A stretch of DNA of 64,000 nucleotides, taken from assembly GCA_900491605.1 (NCBI GenBank), contig UESW01004422.1, positions 124,001 through 188,000 of the forward strand, in the 5' to 3' direction. Positions 21,360 to 32,100 of this stretch are shown here, piece by piece; within the stretch, counting starts at the first letter, position 1; every line of letters begins with the position of its first letter. This DNA comes from Calamus simplicifolius. Taxonomy: Eukaryota; Streptophyta; Magnoliopsida; Arecales; Arecaceae. The notes below the pieces were generated by a model that was not told the DNA's origin, did not search any database, and saw only the letters and a list, made by a program, of their open reading frames with translations. Both the position numbers and the translations under genes were made by a program.

Positions 21360-22955
21360 TTTTTTTTTTTTTTTTGTTACAGTCAAGCAATTACATCATT
21401 CTAGGGTGAATCAAGCTCGATATATTATAATATAAAATTTGAGTAAGAACCAACAGGCACGAATCACCTGCTTCCAACTCTAAGGTTCGGAGTGGTAGGC
21501 CATCCGGGCAGCTATCCAGTCAGCCGTTGAGTTAACTTCTCGATAAATATGCCGAATCTGGGCGCTGTAAGCATGATAAAGCATAGCCCAAATATCGCAG
21601 ATCAAGAGGTTAGTAGGGAAAGGATCGCTCGAGTCCTATCAGAGCCAGCAAACAACATTAATAGAATCTCCCTCAATAATAAGCCTACGGATGCCCAGAC
21701 AACGGATGTCATAGGATATACCAGCCCATGCAGTATACAACTCAGCTAGTGGCACTGAAAGGCCAAGAAGGCTAAATCCATCAGCCACTAGCATCGATCC
21801 ATCTGACCCATGGATCACAAAAGCCAATCCAGCCAATCTACCTCAAACACTCCCATCAAAATTGATTTTGACAAACCCTAGAGGTGGGGCTCCGAGGAGA
21901 TAAAGACCGTACGCCGATGCACTGCTGATGCAGTAGGGGAACCCCAGATGCTAGGGCGATCAGAATCAAGAGCTGCATGATGGAGAGTGTACTCAGCAGA
22001 AAGGGACAAAACTATCTTGACAATCCTATAGGGGGGATCAATCTCATCAGCGAAAATATGCCGATTCCAAGACAACCAGACTTGATGAGCAATGTAAGCA
22101 ATCGTGGCACCCAACTGTTGGATACCCCTCCGCATATCCCGCCGAATCAAACACAGAAAGGATGTGCGACAAGGGTTACTACTATCACCCCAAGAGCGGT
22201 AATCCGAGATTTGCCATATCAATCTCGCTCTGCCGCAAGTGAAGATAGCATGACCGGCAGTCTCCTCCTCTAACCCACATAAAGGGCACATAGGCTGGAT
22301 CGACATGCCTCTTTCAGAGAGCAGGGAACATGTAGAAAGACAGTCCCAAGCCAGTTTTCAAATGAAGAGTCAAACTCTATGGTGAATGTGAAGCTTCCAT
22401 ATCCAAGACACATCCATCGTATGCCTAGGCTGTGGCCTGTAAACCTGCATAAGATCCCTAATAGGAGCACGAGACGTACAAGATTTCCTCCATAATCTGA
22501 TATCAGAGATATGATCCGAAAAAAGAATAAAAAGAATGCGCCGGTAGAGCTCTGCACCGAAAGAGTGGACACCAAGGAGGTATGCCAGGCATAGTGATCC
22601 TGAGCAATTAAATTAGTGACTATTATTCCATTAGGGATGTCAGAGCTAACAAAGATAGGCCACCGGGTTAGTGGTAGATCTGCAATCCACATATCTCGAA
22701 GCACATTCACTGAAGTTTCATCACCAATCATCCACGAGATGCTAGTCAGCATGGCCGGAGCACGTCGGCAAATCTTTTTCAGAAAAAGAGTATCCACGAG
22801 TAGGCTGAGAAGATGTATAAGGGGTGAATGTCTCCATATTTGGCACGCATAAATGAGCTCCATAAATAATGCGGATCAAGCAAGAATCGCATTGCATGCC
22901 TAGCGATCAAAGCCTCTCTTCTAACTGTGAGGAACTGGATCCCAAGCTCCCCTTT
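21360..22955 (-). mobile_element. 5'-truncated L1-type LINE (end of ORF2)
   Basis: On the minus strand the copy starts inside ORF2 near 22955 and ends in a 16-base poly(A) (T run 21360-21375). It covers the end of the RT/linker region (MIGDETSVNVLRDMWIADLP, 22740-22680), the zinc motif CPLCGLEEETAGHAIFTC (about 22290-22240) and RNase H (LAFVIHGSDGSMLVADGF, IIEGDSINVVCWL, 21835-21640). RNase H keeps the Asp missing from the 14429 copy. It has several frameshifts and no readable duplication at its ends. By sequence it is closest to the fragment at 35151-36980. Confidence 0.88.
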
Positions 22956-23287
22956 ATAATCGCTATATAGATAAATATTTCAAGTCAAAAGATGAATCTT
23001 GATCATGATCATTCTGCATGGAGCTCCAAAGAAAGTTTTTCTTTAGATAAGTTACCGATATAACTGCATTAAATAGAATATAAAGAAAAAGAAAAGTGAG
23101 TACAACCTAGTTATCATAGATAATTCTATGACTTATCACTCATCATTCAACATTGATGTGCACTTATTGTGCTGCAAGACTTTTTTAATAATATTCTCAT
23201 ACCGGCTTGGTTCAACGGTCGGCATAGTTTTACCACAACATTGTGCAAGAACGTTGAGCCAAGTCGAACTACGTGCATCCAGGTAAG

Positions 23288-23340
23288 ACGCTCTTTTTAT
23301 TATGCCGATATCATACGCTCTTTTTATTTGCCGATATCAT
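23288..23340. repeat. 27-bp direct tandem repeat
   Basis: acgctctttttatt-atgccgatatcat occurs twice (starts 23288 and 23315), with small differences in the middle. Confidence 0.7.
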
Positions 23341-23773
23341 ATCGATCGCCATACAACTCGGCGGTGGCTTTTGAGAAACATATATCGCACCATGGAGCGT
23401 GAGATGTTCGACGTTGTCAGTTTACGGGCTTTTAAAGCAGTGGGAGCTTTAAATCGTCTCCGCCGAGCACACGTGACGTGTCGATCATAGCCGTACGTTT
23501 GACGAATCAATTGTCCTGTGCAAAAGTCCGCAGTAGGTCCCACCGATCAGATGGTTCGTACGCGTTGCCACATGCTTGATCCATCTGGACCGCAGGTCTC
23601 GTGATGGCCTTTTTAAGCTGGAGTCCAACGTTGCGTGGGCCCAGATGGTATGACGTGGCATACATGGACACCGGAGAGATATAGCATTGACCCGACGGGG
23701 CTTGCGACAGGCGTTTTTGGCCGTTGATGTGATGTTCCTTCCGTGGGATCATACAGTTGATGCGTCGCCATCG

Positions 23774-23880
23774 GAAGACCCACGGAGGCGTGGAGACTGG
23801 TGACAAATGTCGCGATTTTCGCATCAACCCGAAGACCGACGGCGACGGAGGCGCGGAGGCCCGTGACAGTTGTCGCGATC
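23774..23880. repeat. Imperfect GC-rich tandem repeat of about 60 bp
   Basis: Two units each read gaagacc, then cggaggcg, then tgacaaatgtcgcgat or tgacagttgtcgcgat (starts near 23774 and 23831). Confidence 0.5.
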
Positions 23881-24115
23881 ACCGGACGATACAGGGGTTC
23901 TGGCGATCAGAGGAAGGGGCTCGAAGAAGCCCAACGAGTGGAATTGCATGCCCGCCCCTTTAGAGCCGCGCTTGAACTCATTGAAACGCTTCCGTCTCCA
24001 CCCAAACAAATGCTTCTCGGCCCGCATTCGGTGCTACGTGTTATGACAAGATTGGATTTTATAGCACCGCTTGCGACCGGAAGCTAATTATTGAAGGAAA
24101 GTTATCCATCTGTTG

Positions 24116-24169
<54 letters not shown>

Positions 24170-24541
24170 CGAACGATCACACAAGTCTCATGTGAATCAA
24201 TCCAGATACATCAGAGAATAAAATATGCTGAAAAAAATTAGGACAGTGATCTCCAACCCTCCAATTCTATGAGCCAGAATACTGAGCCATAAAAGAAGCC
24301 GCCCAATCAGCAGCCGCATTGACTTTCCGAAATATATGACGAATCAGGACCGAGTCGTTCCCTCGCAGAAGGGAATAAATATCCCTCAAAATTGGATTAG
24401 AGGGCCCATCAGAATAATTCTCCTTCTGCAACCAAGAGATGACCGTCTTAGAATCACCCTCGATCATGATCCGATGAGTGCGGAAAATCTGAACGGCGTA
24501 AAAAATTCCTATTAAACTAGAAGGATCACCCAACGCTATCA
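24116..24541 (-). mobile_element. Short 5'-truncated LINE fragment with long poly(A)
   Basis: Minus-strand translation from 24541 gives an RNase H end: YAVQIFRTHRIMIEGDSKTV, then NPILRDIYSLLRGNDSVLIR and FRKVNAAADWAASFMAQ, ending at 24270. A 3' untranslated part resembling the other LINE copies (gtgtgatcgttcgtttgtt) leads into a 48-base poly(A), seen as T at 24116-24163. The very long homopolymer suggests a young insertion, or it may be a sequencing estimate. Confidence 0.85.
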
Positions 24542-25339
24542 TGCATTATGAATATTTTGCAGAAGGATGCTTAAATATAGAACTACATGATAAAGCTATT
24601 TGTAAAAAAAAATTACTGCATTACTTATAAATGAGCAGATTTTGTACCCAAAAAAAAAAAGGCTTATACACAATGTCGAGAATGCTATAATCATCGTTCC
24701 ATTCATTAGATGGTTCAAATCCCATATGGCCTCCTAAAAATTATGTTTATCTCTTTAGATATAGATTCAAAACTAACTTACTTCTCTGTATTGAAATATT
24801 TTTTTTTTTACCTTGCATAAAGCAATCGGTTGCTCTTCCTTAAGCCTAACCAACGAAATAGCTTTAGTTATATTGGTTGGCTAAAATATACAAACTCCAT
24901 GCTTAATTTCTTCTTTAAGTTTATCAACGAAGCAGCTTATAGAAAATTCTTTGTTTAACCCTATAGTATTATTAATGAATTGTTCAAATTAAAATTAATG
25001 CTTACACACCATGGAGGTTTGGCACAACTTGACAAGTTCTTCATGAAAATAGAAAACTTCGTGCCATAAGGTTCAGAATTGAATGATTCCTTTTATTTTG
25101 TGTAGTGATCAAATCCTTGTCTATTCGAGTGGCTGCTTGAAGATTTATCAAAAAAAAAAAAATCTCATGCCCATAATCATTTTTTTAAATCAGCTAAAGC
25201 ATTAATTAGCTACTTATTATATTTTCATAGCTCGAATATTGATGCTTCTGTCATTTCTCTTAAACTTTTAATATCACTTTCTATATGATTCTTCTACTAT
25301 TTTGGACGAGTTCCTTCTGCCATACTTTTACCGATCTTG

Positions 25340-25500
25340 ACAACAAACATGAAGAACTTTTTCTCTTTTTTTTTATTTATCCTTTTTTCCTAACTTTCTC
25401 TTCCTTTTTTTCTTTTTCTTTTTTCCTTTCTCTCTCTCTCCTCTTCTTTTTTTTATTTGATTTTTCTCCTTTCTTTTCTTTTTTTTTAACTAGATTTTTT
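25340..25500. repeat. Polypyrimidine tract
   Basis: About 150 bases are almost only C and T on the plus strand, including ctctctctctcc. Low complexity; the apparent reading frame through it is not a gene. Confidence 0.7.
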
Positions 25501-25967
25501 TTGCAGGTGGGTTATAAGTCTACCATGCTTCCAATGTAGTTGGATGCAGGAGAAGGTGGCTTTGGTCGATTGACGAAGGCATGGTAAGAGGGTTGACGAA
25601 AAAGATCAGTAATGACAAAGAGGATAGTCGGTGAAAAGAAGAAGAAGATCAATTTTTTTTATGTAGATTGGTAAAAGAAGAAAATAAGACTGAGTTTTTA
25701 TTTTTTTGTGCAGATGGGAAAAAACAAAAAATAAGGTTGAGTTTGTTATTTTTTGATAGGACTTGGACTGGTTTTGGGAGTAGCAACAGAAGTAAGAATT
25801 TTTTTAAAAAAATAAGACCAAGACGATTTTGATGGTAATAAAAAGCAAGGATGAATTTTTTCTAATATATAAAAAAAGAAACTAGATAGATTTTGAGGCA
25901 AAATAAATAATAATAGATGAAAGAAAATAAGATAGAGAATAAAAGAATACTAAGTTATCGATACTAG

Positions 25968-25981
25968 GCTCTGATACCAAG
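25968..25981 (-). other. Initiator-Met type primer binding site
   Basis: Minus strand ttggtatcagagcc is the canonical plant LTR-retrotransposon primer site. It is flanked by caataca on the LTR side and by an AT-rich leader on the other. Confidence 0.5.
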
Positions 25982-28154
25982 TGTATTGCAATAATAGATA
26001 AAATAGAAAATCTTATAGATTTGAAAAGATCTTCAAAATTAGAAAATTCTATCATTTCAACCTCCTTAAAATCAAGCTTATCCTCAAAATTGAAAATTAA
26101 GAAACTTCCTCTGCTGCTTGTCCAAGTACTCACATATGGCTTCTTCTATTATCCTTATTTGTAATCCCATTAAAATAGAACCTTGGTTTATATGTATCCA
26201 ATGAAGTCCAACCATAAGAAATAGATATAAAGTCTATAAGGTCTTCATTAGATGATGCAGTAGCTTTTGTGGACCATGATTAAAAGTAAATCCATGTAAG
26301 AACCAGTCTGTTGCTTGTATTAAACTAGAAGTATTATTCAATTTTATAATACTAGCACTGTCATGCATTAGAGAATCATGCAATAACATATGGCTATTTT
26401 GTGGTATATTAGCTTGCTGTACTTCAAATGGCTTCATTGTAATTTGTGAGGACTGTTGAGGCTTAGATGATGACGTTGAACACCTTGATATATCTATTCG
26501 AAAAAAAGTTGCTGCATTAATAGATGCTTGTAAATGAGCATATTTGATACCAACAAAAGAATTAGAAGTCTTGTATGCGCTGCTGAAGCACTACTGATTT
26601 TCTTTAAATATGTTATCAACTTCTTTAGTTTGCAGCCTTGAGCAATGGTGATCTTAACTGTCTAGTGCAATAATGTTATAGTCGTCGTCCCATTCACTAG
26701 GTGATTCAAATCTCATATGGTCGACACTATCAGAAGATAAAACAATTACTGTATGGGGTTTTAGACCAATACCAAAAATTATGTGTGTCTCTTTAGATAT
26801 AGGTTCAGAACTAACTTGCTTTTCTACATTAAAATAGTCATCTTTTTGCTTGCATAAAGCAATCAGTTACTCTTCCTTAAGCCTAGCCAACCCAATAGCT
26901 TCAACTATATTTTATTTGGGCTTCGTAACTTTATAAACCCGATATGTTTCATATCAAATTCATGTTATTTTCTATTGGGATATGTGCCCATAAACAAATA
27001 AAATATATTATTTTATTGATTAATTTAAAAAATTAATATTATTTTGCATGCATGTTTTGATGCTTTATAAATATCAAAATTTTTTAAAATATTTAGTTGT
27101 AACTTTAAATATATATAAGTGTTATATATATAGGATAATATTTAAAGTAAAATAATCTAAATATGTTCGTAATTATAAATTAAAGTTGAGATCTTTAATT
27201 TAAAATTACTGGCACAATCATTACATTCTAAATGAATGATCTTATCCTGATTGTTGATAATGGGATTATAAGAATGAAAGCGCTTTATATAATTTTGATT
27301 ATATAGGACTGAAACACAATTAATTATGAATCTCTAATATATTTTATTGTTAAAATAGAGAATTCAAAATTAATCAATGATGGTCATATATAATCGATCT
27401 TAATTCTAAGTAATTAATAGACTTACATTTATTGTATTATATTTTTTGATATACGGATAATGCCAGAAAAATATAGTGTCAAATTATTGGTATATTAAAA
27501 TATAATAACATAAATAGATAAAATATTAATATATAAGATAAATCCATTCTTTCATAAAAAATGTTAGATGGATGGTTTCTGTGTTGGTTCAAGGCTTGAA
27601 TAATATGAGTGTTCAATTATGATTAGATCATAATGTATTATTCATTAGAGAATCAATAATACTTATGGAAAAAAATGTTATTAAAGAGGTTAATAAAAAA
27701 ATACCTAGCTGAATCATTTATGAAGGATTGATTTATATATAGTGACTATATCAATAGACAATTCAAATCCTTTTGAATATAATTAATTTTATAATTTTAA
27801 GAATGCAATTTTAAATTTTTAGGAGAGTAATTTAGAATTAATAATTTTGATATTTTAATTAAGGTGTTAATTAAACGTCAAAATTATTGGAGCTTAAAAT
27901 TATAATGTCCATAGTTCCTCTCTTCATTAAACTATGTGAACTATATGATATCTTGGATTGAATTATTAATTTAAAATTAAGAATTCTAAATTAATTTTCA
28001 CACAGAAATTAATTGGATTAATTTTTATTTTAAATAATATGATTATTTAAAATAAATTTAAAATTATTTTAAATTAGAAATTATAATGGTAGAGAACACA
28101 TCGTAGGCATGTTCCAAGAAAGATCCATGTGGAAGTTATTTATTTTGGAAGGAA

Positions 28155-28320
28155 AGATATCAAAAGAAACCACAATGAAATTGTGGGAGAATATTTGAGA
28201 TTATTGGAGAGATTTTTTCTCTCCCACATCATCCTATATCAAAAGAAACCAATAATGGGATTGTAGAAGAGATATATGGGATTGTAAAGAGATTTTCTCT
28301 CTCCCATATCATCACATGTT
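28155..28320. repeat. Tandem repeat of about 80 bp
   Basis: Two units start atatcaaaagaaacca and end gattttctctctccca or gattttttctctccca followed by tatcatc or catcatc. Confidence 0.65.
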
Positions 28321-28384
28321 AAAGTAAGTTTTAAGAGTTAAAAGTTATTTTTAATTAATTAATTAATTAATTAATTAAAAATAT

Positions 28385-28522
28385 GGTAGTTATTCTACTC
28401 TGCAGAATAAAAGATTTATTAGAGAAAAATAACATAATTTTTTTATCATTTTAAAAAAGGGTAGTAGTTATTTTTCTCCGTAGAATAAAAAATTTACCAG
28501 AGAAAAGTAGCGTAACCTTTTT
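28385..28522. repeat. Imperfect direct repeat of about 65 bp
   Basis: Two units contain tagttatt, then gcagaataaa or gtagaataaa, then agagaaaa and taac with a t-run. They are separated by about 10 bases. Confidence 0.6.
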
Positions 28523-29090
28523 CCATCACCCACATATAGTCTTCTCCTTCATCTTTATTTCGTCTCATATGTTGAGAATATAAAGTGACTCAAAAAATTT
28601 AATTATGTGATCTCAACCCAAATAAAAAATGCCCACTCTTTGAAATGAGAAAGATTCGTGGCAATCGAAAGGATTTGATTTTAAGATGGTGCTGGTGGAG
28701 TTCAAGATATACGACTTAATTTTAATCTTCTTATTATTTTTATTATTAAATAAATATGAGTTAAATTATCAAATAAAATTTTTAAGATATGCAATTTGAT
28801 CCTTATTTAGCTTTCATAAATATTAACGTATGTGATTTGATCTTTATATAGGTTAGGCAAATATTTCAAAATCGATTTGAAATAATATTTTCGTGTTTAA
28901 ATAATTGAGTTAGATTTAGATTCTAATGATCAAATCAGTAAATTTGATGTTAAATTTCCAATTCGATGAATAATAAAATTAAAAAAAATTAATTCTTTAA
29001 ATTTAATTTATAATAATTATTATGAAAGTAAGGTATGAGAAAATATTTATTAGTTTTCAAATTAACAAATATCATTATATAAATATATAT

Positions 29091-29119
29091 ACGTAGCTAA
29101 CATTATTATGAAAGTAAGG
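29091..29119 (+). repeat. Left end of duplicated RanBPM upstream unit, copy 1
   Basis: acgtagctaacattattatg followed by aaagtaaggtac matches 35086-35118. It is the left flank of the first LINE insertion. The matching right flank is 34773-35052. A further scrap of the same motif (attattatgaaagtaagg) occurs near 29017. Confidence 0.75.
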
Positions 29120-32100
29120 TACAAAAAGCTACCTGCTTTAAGATTGGTGCTCCCGACCATTGTCTCTTTGATCTTCGGTGAACTTCAATGCCGACTCTGA
29201 TCGAGCCTTCCCGACGATGGTGAACAGTGCTTTACCAACTCCAACTACTACGAATGGGACCAAGAGCGCTGAGATGGCTTGGAGAAGGGCAACGGATAAC
29301 CGTTTTGTATGAATTGCCCCGTACCCTTCTTGGCCGAGGTTGCTAAACTTGAGCTCCGCTTCCCTAAAGTCATCAAGGTCTCGATTCAGATCTTGGAGGA
29401 AGAATCAAGCGAATGGGAGAAACTGGTGGTCTTAGCTTGGAACTTCTCCTGCTGGGTACCGTCGGAGGTGATCGTTTGTGAATTTCGCCGAGCAGGGGTC
29501 TCCGGCGATGGATGCATTAGCTTGGCTTGGCTCACAGGTATATATGTTCTGATTTTCTGATCCCCAAGCTAAGGACTTGTCCTGGAGCGGCCGTGGGTTG
29601 CCAATGGTCAGCTGATTGCTGTCCATGGCTGGTCAGTTCATGTTCTCTGATCAATTTACTAAAGAGAGGAGATGGGGGGGGGGGGGATTTGCTCATGCCT
29701 GTGTCCGTGCGACCTGACCAAACCCCTCGACCAAGGGAGAGGGTTCGAGGAACCAGAGCCCCCTTCTGGCAGAAGTTCTCATACGAGCATTTGGATGGAA
29801 TCTGTGGTAGTTGTGGATCCCTTCACCTCGTCAACCCCTGCGGCTCCTTGCCAAAAATTGCCACCTCCTCGATTGGCCCCAAGTTCGACCCATAGATGGC
29901 TGCTCTCCGGTAGCGAAGGTCCACCCAGGGCTAGGTTTTGGAGCCCAGGAAGAAGGCTCAGAATGCTGCGAGTCATGTTGGGTCTGATACTCCCCCTAGT
30001 TCGTCAGATGGGTGGCAAACCCCGTGAAGGCTGCTCGTCGCCGGCTCACCCAAGCTGGTCGGTCTCATGTTCCTCTGGTCTGTGCCAGAAAGGGGCCTTA
30101 GAGCTACAACAAGCATGCGGGTGAATGCAATGTGCCGGTTGACACTATCCCTGTTGACTAGACTGAGAGCAGGGGTTTCTGAGCCCTGACTTTAACCCCT
30201 TTGCCCTCCTTGGTTCAGATAAATGGGCCGGGTGACCCAAGGCCCGTAAGGATGCCAATCCGGTCCATCAAAGAGAGCCCAACCCGTGATGCCTTTTTTC
30301 CAGTGAGTTGTCTCCAAGGCCACAAAAGGAAAAGAAAAAATCCCCCTATCAGGCCCAAGCATTCTACAGGAAAACTTTACTTTCTCAGCATCAATGGACT
30401 CATCTCAAGGCCTTGGTGCTCTGCCTAGCACGGGTCTAAGAAGACCGTAGTAGGGCTGCGGTTCCTTCACAAGATGGGACAGGGGTCACCCAGCTAGCTC
30501 AGTGGAGGGACGAAGCCATGAATTTGCTGTCTCTTTCTTAAGGAGGCCATTCAGATGGATGTGACTGAAGTGGATATGGGTTCTTCCTAGACATTGGATA
30601 GCACTGGACAGGGTCTTGTGGAGGGCACCTCTCCAATCGGTTGTCCTTCTGATGACGAGATGATAGGGGATTAGGTTGGGGTCCGACCCCATAAGTTATT
30701 AGATGAAAATTCTTATTTGGAATGTGAGATGAGCCCAGAAACCCTCGTTTCACTCAGGCTTATGTAGCTTCATAGTTTTGATATCTGTGTTCTACTGGAA
30801 AACTGCTTATTGGGTGCTAGTTTGGCTCGCTTTCGGAGACAGGTTTTCATATCGTGGTTTTCTTATGCAGTTGAGTCTGTGTACTTATTTGGAGGTATTT
30901 TGGCTCTCTGGAGAAACACTTCCATTAGAGTGGACGCCTTTCAATGTGCAATCAGCATATTGCTCTTATCATTTCAGAGGGGACGTCTGCCCCCTGTCTC
31001 CTCTTGGGTGTTTATGCTAGCACTGATTTTTGGAAGCAGCATGTGCTCTGGGCTGAGATTCTTTCACTGCTTGCTCAATGATTTCCCTCCCTCATTACAG
31101 AGATTTCAACTATATTGTGGGGGCAAATGAGAAGAAAGGGGTAGGCATTTGTTGGCTCCACTGGCAATTCTGAGTTCAGAACCTTCATATCCTCTGCCTT
31201 CTTGATTTGGGCTTCTTGGGTCCCCAATTCACTTGGTGCAATAACCACCAAGGTTCTGCTAGAGTTTGGGAGAGACTGGATAGAGCTATAGCCATGACTA
31301 GTTGGCTTCAGATTTATCCTTCTGCCACTATTATTCATTTGTCCAGGATTGCCTCTGATTACTATCCCATTCTCATATCCACTGAAGAAACTGCTCAACA
31401 GAGAAGGCAGTTTAGATTTGAGCAATTCTAAACTTTCTACTCATTTGCTAGGACTCTAATTTCTCAGGTTTGGCACTTATCTGTCAGAGGTAGTGCTATC
31501 TACAGATTATCCAGGTGTCTTGAGTTAGCGAGACGCATACTTTCTAGATGAAACAAAATGGAGGTAGGAGACATCACGAGGAAAGTTGAGCAGGCTGAAG
31601 CTATTGTTGCTACTCGGCCAAAGAAGATTAGGAAGGTTGTCTCGCTGATTCTGATCTCACATCCCTCCGTACCAGTCTGGCTCTTTACCACTCTCTTTTT
31701 ATGCAGCAGAAGATTTTTTTGGAGGTAGAGGTCCTAGATCCAGTGGATTCGAGAAGGAGATCGGAACATGAGATTCTTTACTAGCCACTTTAAAACGCCG
31801 AGCGATGAATCAATCAGGCATTTAGCAGATGATGAGGGGTACTTTCAGGAGGATATCCAAGTCCTTAGGGACCATTTATTCCATTTTTTCAGTCCAGATG
31901 GACTAAACAAACTGGTGATGGGTTTCCTGTCCATCCTATTTCGACCTCTAACAGGGTCTCTGCTGTGGAGAATGACATTTTTATCAGGCCGATTATAGCT
32001 GATGAGATTCGAATAGCTTTATGGGATCTTGGACCTGATAAGGCCCTTGGGCCTGATGGGTTTTCACCCTTGTTCTTCTGCCATTATTGGGATATTATGG

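Larger units (their letters stand above)
22956..24115. other. Intergenic, no gene seen
   Basis: The stretch becomes GC-richer from about 23200 to 24070 but has no supported coding frame. It holds a 12-bp inverted repeat (23206-23217 with 23252-23263), a 27-bp direct tandem repeat (23288-23340) and an imperfect repeat of about 60 bp (23774-23880). Confidence 0.45.
24600..26935 (-). mobile_element. Possible old LTR-element remnant with degenerate direct repeats
   Basis: Segment 24610-24880 matches 26510-26915 as a degenerate direct repeat. Shared words include tcccatatgg or tctcatatgg, tctctttagatata, gcataaagcaatc and tcttccttaagcctaacca. Between them, on the minus strand, lies ttggtatcagagcc (25981-25968), an exact initiator-Met primer site. 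If the repeats are LTR pieces, the 5' LTR is on the right (about 25982-26935) and the 3' LTR on the left. I recognise no gag or pol, so this would be a gutted or non-autonomous element. Confidence 0.35.
26973..28800 (+). repeat. Possible solo copia-type LTR
   Basis: It begins tattgggatatgtgcccat, very like the tgttgggatatgtgccc start of many plant copia LTRs. The following roughly 1.8 kb is AT-rich, lacks coding potential, and holds direct repeats of the kind seen in U3 regions, then a region resembling LTR R/U5 ends (gatggtgctggtggagttc near 28686). I found no second LTR, primer site or target duplication, so the borders are guesses. Confidence 0.3.

Noticed and set aside
25285..25539. 84-residue Phe/Ser-rich membrane-like protein
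   Set aside because: It is the translation of a polypyrimidine tract.
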